DNA of 64,000 bases. Origin: DATGMP01 sp035293565 (GTDB lineage Bacteria > Pseudomonadota > Alphaproteobacteria > BOG-932 > Roseiterribacteraceae). This document shows positions 32,342 to 40,331 of this stretch, piece by piece. Made by a program: the position numbers and the translations under genes. How positions within the stretch are numbered: position 1 is the first letter of the stretch; every line of letters starts with the position of its first letter. Under the pieces are notes generated by a model that was not told the DNA's origin, searched no databases, and worked only from the letters and a program-made list of their open reading frames with translations. Where the stretch lies: the NCBI GenBank assembly GCA_035293565.1, contig DATGMP010000033.1, forward strand, positions 14,025 through 78,024. Direction: 5' to 3'.

Positions 32342-32357
32342 TGGCACAATTTTTGCT
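32342..32357 (+). promoter_or_regulatory. Sigma-54 (RpoN) promoter of PEP-CTERM gene
   Basis: TGGCAC (32342-32347), five bases, TTGCT (32353-32357) matches the -24/-12 consensus TGGCAC-N5-TTGCW exactly, with GG and GC ten bases apart. It lies 67 bases upstream of the ATG at 32424 and in the right orientation. Sigma-54 promoters are rare, so an exact match immediately before a secreted-protein gene is convincing. Confidence 0.8.
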
Positions 32358-32423
32358 TGTATTCCCGTGAGTCACGGCTGCCGAGCTGTTTCGGCCGCGT
32401 GCGGGGAAGCAGGTGTCGGCCCG

Positions 32424-34538
32424 ATGTCAAAGTCAGCGACTCTAACTTCGAGCGTTTCTCTCCTGGTTCTGGCCTTGGCCCTGTCGGTGACGACGAGCCC
32501 GAGCTCGGCCACCATTATCACCGACCCCAGCCCCCCGCCGCCGCCCAATCCGCTCGACGGAATCGATGGGGCCAGCAGCGTTTCCGGGCCGGGAGGCGTC
32601 GGCACGGATGGCCACGCGGCATCCGCCGATGCGGGCTTCACAATTCCGAATTCGGATGCGAGCAACAGCGCGAGCGCTTTTGGCGGAAAGGGCGGCAATG
32701 GCGGCAACGGCGCTTCCGGATTTGCCGGCGGGGCCGGCGGCAATGGCGGAGATGCGACAGCCAATGCCGGCGTCACGGTCAGCGCCCCTTCCACGAATGC
32801 GTCGGCCACGGCCATAGGCGGAGCCGGCGGCAACGGCGGCAGCGGGACCGGAGCGGCCGCGAACGGCGGCAATGGGGGCGCGACCACCATATCCACGAAC
32901 GCTGCGCCGCCGAGCGGCTCCGCCAACACCTCGGCGAGCGCAACGGGCGGCAATGGCGGCGGCGCCGCGGACGGCGCCGGCGGCGGCGGCGGCACAGCCA
33001 CGGTCTCGACTTCCTCGAGCGCCAGCGGCGCAAGCGTGACGACCGGCAGCGCGATCGGCGGCAATGGCGGCGCGGGCGGCAGCGGCCCTGATTCAGGCGA
33101 CGGCGGCGCAGGCGGAAGCGCGACCTTCAACGCATTCGACACGGGCGCCACGGCGACCGAGAATATCACCAGCGCCGGAGGCAATGGCGGGGCCGGACCG
33201 CAGCAGGATTCGCATGCCGGGGGCGCAGGCGGCGACGCCATCAGCAATGCCACGCCGACTTCGACGAACGGTGACGCGAAGGCCACGACCGTCGCGACCG
33301 GTGGCGCCGGCGCCGACTATTCCGGCAACGGGGGTAGCGCCGGGAATGGCGGCAGCGCCACAGGCTCGATGACCGTCACCTCGAATAACGGCAATGCGAT
33401 CGGGTCAGGGACCGCTCAAGGCGGTGCCGGCGGCGCCGCGCATGACGGAGCGACATCGGGCGCCGGATCCGCGGCGGGCAACGGCGGCAGCGCGTTGCAA
33501 ATCATCGACGCGACCGCCGCGGGCGGAACAGCCAGCGCCACCGCGATCGCGACCGGCGGTCAAGGCGGTGCGAATTTCAGCCATAATGTCAGCACCGGTC
33601 TGCTGAACCCCGGCGGGACCGGCGGCGGCGCCCAGGCGATTTCCTCCGCCACGTCGGACGTCGCTGCGGCTTTCGCCGGCTCGACGGCGACGGCGGGTCT
33701 CAATGGAGGCTCGCTCGTTTCCGGGCAGCCGTCGACTGCAATATCCTTTGCGTCGGCGGGCGGCGGCCAACAAGCCGAAGGCGTCTCGAATGCGAGCAAC
33801 GGATTGTCGAACACCGCCAACGCGATCGCGCAAACCAGCTTGTCGAGCGGCGTCTCCGTCACCGCAAACACCGTCGTCTCCAATTCGGCGAATGCAGCCC
33901 TGACCGATTCGATCGCCAATATGGGAACCGGGCAGACATTCCCAGGCCCGTCGGAAACGGCCTACGCCAATGCGACAGGACTGCCGACACGCGCCTATGC
34001 CGACACGCTGCTGACGAGCGCGCCCAGGACGTCCGCCGCGCTCTTCAATGGCTGGTATCAGCTGCTTGGCACCGGCATCCTGTCCGCCGCCAATAGCGGC
34101 ACGCCGTCTTCCGAATCCTACACCAGCACGGCGAGTTACGATTTTCCGGTCGGCAGCTTTTTGAGCGGCGACTTCATCGTGGCCTTCATCGGCCACGATG
34201 ACGGCTTCTTCGGCAGCCGCACGGGCTTTGAAAAACTGACCGTGAACGCCAACATCGCCGATGGCGCATTTCTCTATAACCAGACCTGGACCTTCACTGA
34301 TCTCGCCGCAGCGGACGCGTTCTTTGCCGATAACCCCTTCGATCTCGGCTGGCTCACCGATCCGGCGCTTTCGGTGAATTTCACGACCACGCTCCTCGCC
34401 GACGGTCCTGTCAGCTACGGCTTCGATCTCATCTTCGCCACCGTGCCCGAGCCGTCGAGCGGCGCCCTGCTCGGCTTCGGGGGCCTCGCGCTCCTTTTCG
34501 CCGGCAGGGCATACCGACGGTCGAGCGCCCGGGCCTGA
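32424..34538 (+). CDS. Glycine-rich PEP-CTERM surface protein
   Basis: The ATG at 32424 begins a signal peptide (MSKSATLTSSVSLLVLALAL, cleavage near SSA), giving 704 residues. Residues about 30-430 are a low-complexity tract of GGNGG, GGAGG and Ala/Ser/Thr repeats. A globular, strand-rich domain follows, with NGWYQLLGTGILSAANSG and DFIVAFIGHDDGFFGSRTGF. The C-terminus is a PEP-CTERM sorting signal: VPEPSS (from about residue 674), hydrophobic GALLGFGGLALLFAG, then basic RAYRRSSARA. Such proteins are cleaved by an exosortase and associate with exopolysaccharide or biofilm. No exosortase gene is in the window. An upstream ATG at 32271 lacks a signal sequence and would include the promoter. Confidence 0.88.
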   Translation: MSKSATLTSSVSLLVLALALSVTTSPSSATIITDPSPPPPPNPLDGIDGASSVSGPGGVGTDGHAASADAGFTIPNSDASNSASAFGGKGGNGGNGASGFAGGAGGNGGDATANAGVTVSAPSTNASATAIGGAGGNGGSGTGAAANGGNGGATTISTNAAPPSGSANTSASATGGNGGGAADGAGGGGGTATVSTSSSASGASVTTGSAIGGNGGAGGSGPDSGDGGAGGSATFNAFDTGATATENITSAGGNGGAGPQQDSHAGGAGGDAISNATPTSTNGDAKATTVATGGAGADYSGNGGSAGNGGSATGSMTVTSNNGNAIGSGTAQGGAGGAAHDGATSGAGSAAGNGGSALQIIDATAAGGTASATAIATGGQGGANFSHNVSTGLLNPGGTGGGAQAISSATSDVAAAFAGSTATAGLNGGSLVSGQPSTAISFASAGGGQQAEGVSNASNGLSNTANAIAQTSLSSGVSVTANTVVSNSANAALTDSIANMGTGQTFPGPSETAYANATGLPTRAYADTLLTSAPRTSAALFNGWYQLLGTGILSAANSGTPSSESYTSTASYDFPVGSFLSGDFIVAFIGHDDGFFGSRTGFEKLTVNANIADGAFLYNQTWTFTDLAAADAFFADNPFDLGWLTDPALSVNFTTTLLADGPVSYGFDLIFATVPEPSSGALLGFGGLALLFAGRAYRRSSARA

Positions 34539-34603
34539 CGTTGATCGGTTGCGTCGCACGGTAACGGAGATAGACTGATCGCCTTTGGCGCGGAGGCCCG
34601 AAG

Positions 34604-35218
34604 GTGACGCAGATCTACAAGCTTCACGACAACAGACCGTCCGGCAATGCGTACAAGGTCAGGCTGCTGCTGACCCTGCTCGACATTCCCTTCGAGCGCA
34701 TCGAGTACGACACCGATAGAGGCGACACCCGAACGCCGGCGTTCCTTGCCTTAAATCCGAACGGCCGGGTTCCTGTGCTCGAAATTGGCGGTGGTCGGTG
34801 CCTGGCGGAGTCGAATGCGATTCTCTGCTACCTCGCCGACGACACGCATTTCCAGCCGGCGGACCGCTTTCAGCGATCGCAGGTGATGCAATGGCTGTTC
34901 TTCGAGCAATATAGCCATGAGCCGAACATCGCGACCTTGCGTCATTGGCTCACGCACGGCGTCGAGATGACGCCGTTCCGCCGGGCGGCTCTGCCGGTGA
35001 AGCGAGAGCTGGGCGATGCTGCGTTGACGGTGATGGAGCAGCATCTGGCGCATCGGGAGTGGTTCGTCGGCACGGCATACTCCATCGCCGACATCGCGCT
35101 CTATGCCTACACGCATGTGGCGCATGAGGGCGGCTTCGATCTGGGCCGCTACCCCGCGATCCGAAACTGGATCGAGCGCGTCGCCGCCGAGCCCCGGCAC
35201 ATTCGGATCACCGACTGA
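34604..35218 (+). CDS. Glutathione S-transferase family protein
   Basis: The 204-residue protein starts at GTG 34604. The thioredoxin-like N-domain has LHDNRPSGNAYKVRLLLTLL at residues 7-26 (the SGN-xKvrl pattern of bacterial GSTs), NPNGRVPVLEI with the cis-Pro, and LAESNAILCYLA with the glutathione-binding Glu-Ser. The helical C-domain has FVGTAYSIADIALYAYTHVA with the N-capping box Ser-Ile-Ala-Asp. It is expected to conjugate or reduce electrophiles with glutathione in the cytoplasm. It lies 66 bases after the PEP-CTERM gene but its own regulation is not evident. Confidence 0.92.
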   Translation: MTQIYKLHDNRPSGNAYKVRLLLTLLDIPFERIEYDTDRGDTRTPAFLALNPNGRVPVLEIGGGRCLAESNAILCYLADDTHFQPADRFQRSQVMQWLFFEQYSHEPNIATLRHWLTHGVEMTPFRRAALPVKRELGDAALTVMEQHLAHREWFVGTAYSIADIALYAYTHVAHEGGFDLGRYPAIRNWIERVAAEPRHIRITD

Positions 35219-35309
35219 GCCGGGAGAAGGCTGCCGAACAGGGCAAAATTTGCCGGGAAGCGGCAAGATCAGGCAGCGGCATCGTGTTGAATTTGGCTGC
35301 TTCTGGTTC

Positions 35310-35325
35310 CGGCACGTTTCTTGCT
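35310..35325 (+). promoter_or_regulatory. Second sigma-54 (RpoN) promoter
   Basis: CGGCACG (35310-35316), four bases, TTGCT (35321-35325) differs from TGGCACG-N4-TTGCW at only the first base and keeps GG and GC ten bases apart. It lies 44 bases upstream of a small coiled-coil gene. A hyphenated palindrome containing TTGCC / GGCAA lies about 55 bases further upstream and could bind an activator. Confidence 0.65.
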
Positions 35326-35368
35326 TCGTCCTTGGCGGGGCGTTTCTCGTCGAAGAGCCGTAACTCCG

Positions 35369-35602
35369 ATGAACAGCATGTCCGAACTGAAGGCGGAGCT
35401 CATGAGCGGCGTCGCCGATTTCCAAGCGGAGCTCAAGAAACTCGACAGCTGTCTTGCGCGGCTGATCCGGGCCGAAGAGGATTTGCAGCGGGACCTTCGC
35501 CGGCTCGCGCGGCTGGAGCGCAGGCTCGACCCGCGCCGTCTGGTTGCCCGGCTACAGGTCTTTGCCGCGCGCGTGGAAATGCACCTTCCCCTCGCACACT
35601 GA
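35369..35602 (+). CDS. Small coiled-coil protein of unknown function
   Basis: From the ATG at 35369 (MNSMSELKAELMSGVADFQA) the protein has 77 residues; ATG at 35378 is also possible. Almost the whole length is charged helix: LKKLDSCLARLIRAEEDLQR then DLRRLARLERRLDPRR, with heptad-like leucines. No family is recognised and there is no signal or membrane segment. A near-consensus sigma-54 promoter just upstream argues that this small gene is real and conditionally expressed. The ribosome-binding site is weak. Confidence 0.5.
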   Translation: MNSMSELKAELMSGVADFQAELKKLDSCLARLIRAEEDLQRDLRRLARLERRLDPRRLVARLQVFAARVEMHLPLAH

Positions 35603-35869
35603 CGACGATTATCGGCCGACGACCACGCGCACCCGCGCAGATTGACGATGCGTCGATGGACCGCGTTCACGTCACCTTCGCTGATATCGACGAACGGCTT
35701 GCCGAAAAAGGGATCGTCCTCGCCCGCGGATCATCCTTCCCCTCCCCCAGCTCGCTTCGCCGAGCTTAGGCCCAAAATGCCCGGGCGCCAGCGACAGTTA
35801 TTGCGTCCGGCCCGGTAATCGCCGAAAACCCGAGGACGGCCCACGCGAAGGGTCCCTTGGGAGGAAATC

Positions 35870-37291
35870 ATGACCGAAGCCGAAAAGCTGCTGGCGATCG
35901 AGGAGATCAAGCAGCTGCGCGCGCGTTTCGCGCGGACGATGGACACCAAGGATTGGAACGGCATGGAGGCGACGCTCTCGCCCGACTGCACCTTCGACTT
36001 CACGCAAGAGGCCGGAACCGACGAGCTGGTGCGCGGCGCCGAGGACATCGTCGCCGAGATCCGCCGCAACCTGATCAACGCGACCAGCGTCCATCACGCG
36101 CACATGCCGGAGATCGAGATCACTTCGGCCACCACGGCGAAGGGCCTGTGGGCGATGCAGGATCTGCTGCATTTCCCGGGCGTGCCGACGGTCGATCTCG
36201 TGGGCTACGGGCATTATCACGAGACCTATGAAAAGTCAGACGGGCGCTGGCGGATCAAGACGTTCAAGCTGACTCGGCTCCGGGTCGACGTGAGCCGCAC
36301 GATGCCGCCCAACGCGCCGCCCATGCCCGCCCCTGCGCCCCGCCAGGTGCAAGGCGGCCGAACGGTGAAGGCGGCGCGTGTGCATGCCTATGGCGGCCCC
36401 GAGCGGCTCGTCGTCGAGCAGATCCCCGAGCCGATCCCAGGTCCCGGCGAGATACTCGTCAAGGTAGCGGCCGCAGCGGTCAACCCCGTCGACGCCAAAC
36501 TGCGCAGGGGTACGCTTGATCTCTTCATGCCGCTCGCCTTTCCGGCTCAGATCGGCGGCGACCTCGCCGGCACGGTCGAGGCGGTCGGCCCGGGCGTTAC
36601 CGATTGGAAACCGGGCGACCGTGTCATGGCCTTCATCAATCCGGCGGCGGAAGGCGCCTATGCGGAAAAGGCCATCGTGCCGACGGTGATGGCCATCCAC
36701 GTTCCGGAGGGAATCTCCCTCTCCGACGCGGCGGCGATTCCGACCGGTGTTGCAACCGGCGTGCAGCTCGTGGAGCGCGGCGTGAAGCCGAAGCCGGGCG
36801 ACAAGATCCTCGTGACCGGCGCCGGCGGCAGTGTCGGCCGCGCTGCCGTCTATGCCGCCGCCGATGCAGGCGCCACGGTGGTTGCCGGCGTGCGCAGCAG
36901 TAGCCGCGCGGCGCTCGAGGGACTGCCACTCGCGGGCATCGTCGACCTCAACGATGAAAGCGCCGTGGCGGCCGCAGGCCCCTTCGACGGCATCGCCGAC
37001 GCCGTCGGCGGCCGGCTGGTCGAGAAGCTCTGCAGGCACGTCAAACCCGGCGGCACGGTGGCCACGGCCGTTTTGCCGCCGGTCGTGGCGCCCGAAGGCT
37101 CCGGCGTCACGGTCATCCCGGTCATCGTGCAACCCGATGCGCCACGGCTTGTGCGCTTTGCCGAAGGCGTCGCCCAAGGCCGCTACACGGTGCCGATCGC
37201 AAAACGGTTCGCGCTGTCTGAAGCCGCCGAGGCGCACCGTCTGTTCGACAAGGGCGGCGTCGGCGGGAAGATTCTGTTGATGATGGAGTAG
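35870..37291 (+). CDS. NTF2/SnoaL-like domain fused to zinc-type quinone oxidoreductase
   Basis: The single 473-residue frame encodes two complete modules. Residues 1-143 are an NTF2/SnoaL-like domain (LLAIEEIKQLRARFARTMDT, WAMQDLL, GYGHYHETYEKSDGRWRIK). Residues 144-165 are a Pro/Ala-rich linker (TMPPNAPPMPAPAPRQ). Residues 166-473 are an MDR-superfamily NADPH:quinone reductase (VHAYGGPERLVVEQIPEPIP, AVNPVDAKLRRG, GGDLAGTVEAVGPGV, and nucleotide-binding ILVTGAGGSVGRAAVYAA). No stop separates them; the GTG at 36365 could also initiate the reductase alone. The N-domain is a close paralogue of the protein at 47750-48250. GGGAGG precedes the ATG. The fusion suggests both act on the same substrate. 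Confidence 0.85.
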   Translation: MTEAEKLLAIEEIKQLRARFARTMDTKDWNGMEATLSPDCTFDFTQEAGTDELVRGAEDIVAEIRRNLINATSVHHAHMPEIEITSATTAKGLWAMQDLLHFPGVPTVDLVGYGHYHETYEKSDGRWRIKTFKLTRLRVDVSRTMPPNAPPMPAPAPRQVQGGRTVKAARVHAYGGPERLVVEQIPEPIPGPGEILVKVAAAAVNPVDAKLRRGTLDLFMPLAFPAQIGGDLAGTVEAVGPGVTDWKPGDRVMAFINPAAEGAYAEKAIVPTVMAIHVPEGISLSDAAAIPTGVATGVQLVERGVKPKPGDKILVTGAGGSVGRAAVYAAADAGATVVAGVRSSSRAALEGLPLAGIVDLNDESAVAAAGPFDGIADAVGGRLVEKLCRHVKPGGTVATAVLPPVVAPEGSGVTVIPVIVQPDAPRLVRFAEGVAQGRYTVPIAKRFALSEAAEAHRLFDKGGVGGKILLMME

Positions 37292-37320
37292 GACGATATC
37301 GGTGTCGCGAATTTTTCATC

Positions 37321-37427
37321 GTCATCCCCGCGAAGGCGGGGGTCCGGTCTTAGAGCCGCGTCCGCGGCGACATGATTCTTTTCCGCGCTGCCGCGCATAG
37401 GCGTGGCTTCCCGCCTTCGCGGGAATG
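37321..37427. repeat. REP-like inverted repeat pair
   Basis: CATCCCCGCGAAGGCGGGGG (37324-37343) and TTCCCGCCTTCGCGGGAATG (37408-37427) are near-perfect inverted copies about 65 bases apart. Each copy is itself a short GC-rich hairpin. The 'CATyCCCGCGAAggCGGG' word is of the kind that occurs as dispersed intergenic palindromes in alphaproteobacterial genomes. It fills most of the gap between the fusion gene and the SDR gene. Only this one pair is present in the window. Confidence 0.7.
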
Positions 37428-37451
37428 AAGAACGAAGTCGGGAGGATAGAG

Positions 37452-38231
37452 ATGCTGCTAAAGGACAAGGTCGTCATCGTCACCGGTGTGGGGCCCGGCA
37501 TGGGCCGCAAGCTCGCTGTCGAAGCCGCAAAGGAAGGCGCCAGGGTGGCGCTCTCCGCGCGCTCGCAGGGGTTCCTCGACGAGGTGCTGCACGAGATCAC
37601 GCAAGCGGGCGGCGAAGCAATCGCGGTGAAGACCGACGTCGCGGAATCGGAGCAATGTGAAGCCCTCGCTCAGCGCACGCTGGATACGTTCGGGCGCATC
37701 GATGGATTGGTCAACAGCGCCTACAAGCTCGCGACCTTCACCAGCTTCGAGGAAGATGCGATCGAGGCCTGGGCCGCGAACTACAACGTCACCTGCCTGG
37801 GCGCGCTGCGCATGACCAAGGCGGTCATGCCGACGATGAAGAAACAAAGGTCCGGCGCTATCGTGAACATCACGGCGCTGGCGGCGGTCCAGCCGGCCGC
37901 GGGTCAGTTCGATTACGCAGCCGCCAAGGCGGCGCTCGAATCCGCCACCCGATCTCTCGCCAAAGAGCTCGGCCCTTACAATGTGCGCATCAACTGCGCG
38001 CGGATGGGTTGGCTTTGGGGCGCGCCGCTGCAAGGCTATTTCGCGGGCCAGGCGCAAGCGACCGGCTTGCCCGAACAACAGTTCGTCGATCAGGTCGCGA
38101 GCCGCATCGCGCTCGGCGTGATCCCGCCGGACGAGGAATGCGCGCGCACCGCGCTGCTCTTCGTTTCCGACTATACCCGCATGGTCACCGGCGCCACGTT
38201 GAACGTGAATGGCGGCGAATTTTTCATGTAA
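37452..38231 (+). CDS. Short-chain dehydrogenase/reductase (active-site Ser replaced)
   Basis: The ATG at 37452, six bases after GGAGG, gives 259 residues. The NAD(P)-binding motif is VTGVGPGMGRKLAVEAAKEG, with the NNAG-type motif as LVNSAYK and the catalytic tyrosine/lysine in YAAAK. The residue 13 before the tyrosine, normally Ser, is Ala (NITALAAVQPAAGQFDYAAA), with a Thr next to it. The C-terminus TRMVTGATLNVNGGEFFM is standard. It may be catalytically altered or use the Thr. It is followed by a SnoaL-like gene after 17 bases. Confidence 0.88.
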   Translation: MLLKDKVVIVTGVGPGMGRKLAVEAAKEGARVALSARSQGFLDEVLHEITQAGGEAIAVKTDVAESEQCEALAQRTLDTFGRIDGLVNSAYKLATFTSFEEDAIEAWAANYNVTCLGALRMTKAVMPTMKKQRSGAIVNITALAAVQPAAGQFDYAAAKAALESATRSLAKELGPYNVRINCARMGWLWGAPLQGYFAGQAQATGLPEQQFVDQVASRIALGVIPPDEECARTALLFVSDYTRMVTGATLNVNGGEFFM

Positions 38232-38248
38232 AGATCGGGGAGGCCGCG

Positions 38249-38785
38249 ATGAGCTATCCGTATGAAGAGGTCGAGGCTGCGATCGTCGGGCTGCGCGAAG
38301 CGTTCGTGGAGGCGGAGCGGCGCAACACATGGTCCTGGATCGCCGAGAAATTCTATCACGAGGACGCGGTCTATATCTGTCCGTTCGGTGACTTCCGCTA
38401 CACCGAAGCACGCGGCCGGCTGCAGATCAGTCAGACTCATTTCGGGCGCGATATGGAGGTGGGCTCAGGCTGGGCCGGCTGGAGCTTCCCGATTCTCGAT
38501 TACGCCATCAATGGCGACAACATCATCAGCCATTGGGTCAACCGCGCGCCCGGCCGCCGGCCCGACGGCAGCCACTACGAGCAGCACGGCGTCTCCTTCA
38601 TCACCTATGGCGGCGGCGGAAAATTCTCCTACCAATACGATCTGTTCGACATCGGCCATATGATGCATCTCTGCGACGAGCTGGAAGATGCGGGATTGCT
38701 CAGTCCGAAGCTCAAAGAGGAGTGGGTCGTGCCGATGAAGCGGCTCATCATCGCCAGCCTCAATCGGCACTTGCCGCCGGGGTGA
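38249..38785 (+). CDS. SnoaL/NTF2-like domain protein
   Basis: The 178-residue protein starts at ATG 38249 after GGGGAGG. It has the small cone-shaped alpha+beta fold pattern of the family: helical start EEVEAAIVGLREAFVEAERR, FYHEDAVYICPFGDFRY, then strands ISHWVNRAPGRRPDGSHYEQ and GVSFITYGGGGKFSYQYDLF. It lacks strong catalytic signatures. Proteins of this fold include ketosteroid isomerases and hydratases as well as small-ligand-binding proteins. Its place 17 bases after the SDR suggests that the two act in one pathway. Confidence 0.75.
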   Translation: MSYPYEEVEAAIVGLREAFVEAERRNTWSWIAEKFYHEDAVYICPFGDFRYTEARGRLQISQTHFGRDMEVGSGWAGWSFPILDYAINGDNIISHWVNRAPGRRPDGSHYEQHGVSFITYGGGGKFSYQYDLFDIGHMMHLCDELEDAGLLSPKLKEEWVVPMKRLIIASLNRHLPPG

Positions 38786-38890
38786 AGCCTGCTCGCGTCA
38801 GGCGCGGTCCGGCCGGGCGAGCCCGCCAGAAATGGAATGAGGCGCCGACCGTGGTGCTGTATCAAGCCGAAACGGTGATCGGAGGATGGG

Positions 38891-39760
38891 GTGGAATTCG
38901 AAAGAATCGTCACTGGTTTCGCCTTTCTCGAAGGGCCGCGCGTCGACGAGGCCGGCACCCTTTACTTCAGCGACGTAATGCTGGGCGGCGCCCATATGCG
39001 CGCGGCGGACGGCACGATCGGCACAGTTGTTCGCGAACGCAAATGGATCGGCGGGCTGGCGCTCAATCACGATGGCGGGATCATCTGCTCCGGACATGGC
39101 GGCCTCTGCTATGCGCATCCGAAGAGCGGTCAATCCCGTTCCCTCCTCGCCGCGATCGGAGAGACGCCGATCAATGCTGTCAACGACATCCAGCCGGACG
39201 GGCGAGGCGGTCTTTATTTCGGCACTTATGACGGCGCAGGTCTTCTTGCCGGCCGGACGCCCGAGCCCGGCGCGCTGCATCGCCTGGATCCGGATGGGCG
39301 CGTCACCACGCTTCGCAACGGCATCCCGATGTCGAACGGCCTGGGCCTCAGCCCCGACGGAAAGCGCCTCTACCATTCGCGCACCTTCGAGGGGCTGTTC
39401 GTCTATAGCCTCGGGCGTGACGGAGAGATCGAGAGCGAGAGACAGCTCGCGGAATTTCGCGACAGCGACGGGCTCGCGGTCGATGCCGAAGAGCATATCT
39501 GGGTCTGCCATTGCCGATCGGGCGAGATCCGGCGTTATCGCCCCGACGGTGCGGTCGAACGCGCGATCACCGCGCCCGCCCGCGATGTGTTGAGCCTTAC
39601 CTTCGGCGGCGACGATTTGCGTGATCTCTATGTCGTCACGGCCTATGAGGGCGCGGGCGACGAGAGCCTTGGCGCGCCGATGAGTCGAACCGGCGCCGTC
39701 TACAAGACGCGGTCACCGGTCGCGGGATTGCCGCTCGCGCGAACACGCTTCCATTTCTGA
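38891..39760 (+). CDS. SMP-30/gluconolactonase-like lactonase
   Basis: The 289-residue six-bladed beta-propeller protein starts at GTG 38891. FAFLEGPRVDEAGTLYFSDV carries the metal-binding Glu of SMP-30-type lactonases, INAVNDIQPDGRGGLYFGTY carries the Asn-Asp pair, and DGLAVDAEEHIWVCH carries the late metal-binding Asp. It should hydrolyse a sugar or aromatic-pathway lactone in the cytoplasm. It has no signal peptide. Twelve bases separate its stop from the next SnoaL-like gene, so these two and the Rieske gene form an operon. Confidence 0.87.
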   Translation: MEFERIVTGFAFLEGPRVDEAGTLYFSDVMLGGAHMRAADGTIGTVVRERKWIGGLALNHDGGIICSGHGGLCYAHPKSGQSRSLLAAIGETPINAVNDIQPDGRGGLYFGTYDGAGLLAGRTPEPGALHRLDPDGRVTTLRNGIPMSNGLGLSPDGKRLYHSRTFEGLFVYSLGRDGEIESERQLAEFRDSDGLAVDAEEHIWVCHCRSGEIRRYRPDGAVERAITAPARDVLSLTFGGDDLRDLYVVTAYEGAGDESLGAPMSRTGAVYKTRSPVAGLPLARTRFHF

Positions 39761-39772
39761 CGAGGGGAAATC

Positions 39773-40321
39773 ATGGCGACGGAATTGGCACCGGAGCTGA
39801 AGGAATTATTGGAGAAGCAGGCGATCGCAGAACTCGTGCTCAACTATTCGCGCGCCGTCGACCGACAGGATTTGAAGCTCTTGCGCAGCCTCTATACGCG
39901 GGACGGCATCGACGACCACGGCGGACTCTATTGCGGCTCGGCCGACGGCTTTGTCGCCTGGCTGGAGACCGCGATGAAAGGCGTCGAGACCATGCATCAG
40001 GTGCACAATCACCTGATCGCAGTCCATGGCGACACGGCCGAGGGCGAGGCCTACCTCACGACCTACAACCGCATTCCCGACGGCAAGGGCGGCTTCAACG
40101 AGTTCCTTCAGGGGCTACGTTATCTCGACAACTACCGGAAAGAGGACGGACGTTGGCGCTTCGCGCGCCGCACGGTGACGCTTGACTGGGCCCAGCATCG
40201 CCCCGCCCTCTGGGATTTCGAGCACCCGCTGCTGAAGGGCAAGCGGCCCGGTCGGCCGGATGCGAGCGATCCATCCTACGAGATGCTGCCGAGCCCCACT
40301 TTCGCGCGCGTCAAGGGTTAG
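39773..40321 (+). CDS. SnoaL/NTF2-like domain protein
   Basis: The 182-residue protein opens LLEKQAIAELVLNYSRAVDR followed by QDLKLLRSLYTRDGIDDHGG, the SnoaL_4-type start where a helix carries a conserved Asp. MHQVHNHLIAVHGDTAEGEA and YLTTYNRIP give the conserved His-containing strand, and it ends in a non-family tail rich in charged residues. In ring-hydroxylating systems the beta subunit has this same fold. As it is directly upstream of a Rieske alpha subunit (eleven bases), a role as structural partner is possible but not shown. Confidence 0.82.
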   Translation: MATELAPELKELLEKQAIAELVLNYSRAVDRQDLKLLRSLYTRDGIDDHGGLYCGSADGFVAWLETAMKGVETMHQVHNHLIAVHGDTAEGEAYLTTYNRIPDGKGGFNEFLQGLRYLDNYRKEDGRWRFARRTVTLDWAQHRPALWDFEHPLLKGKRPGRPDASDPSYEMLPSPTFARVKG

Positions 40322-40331
40322 GAGGAAGGCT

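Noticed and set aside
35656..35769. 37-codon ORF starting MDRVHVTFADIDERLAEKG
   Set aside because: It is plausible as peptide text but lacks a start signal or recognisable family. It could be a remnant, and evidence is too thin for a feature.
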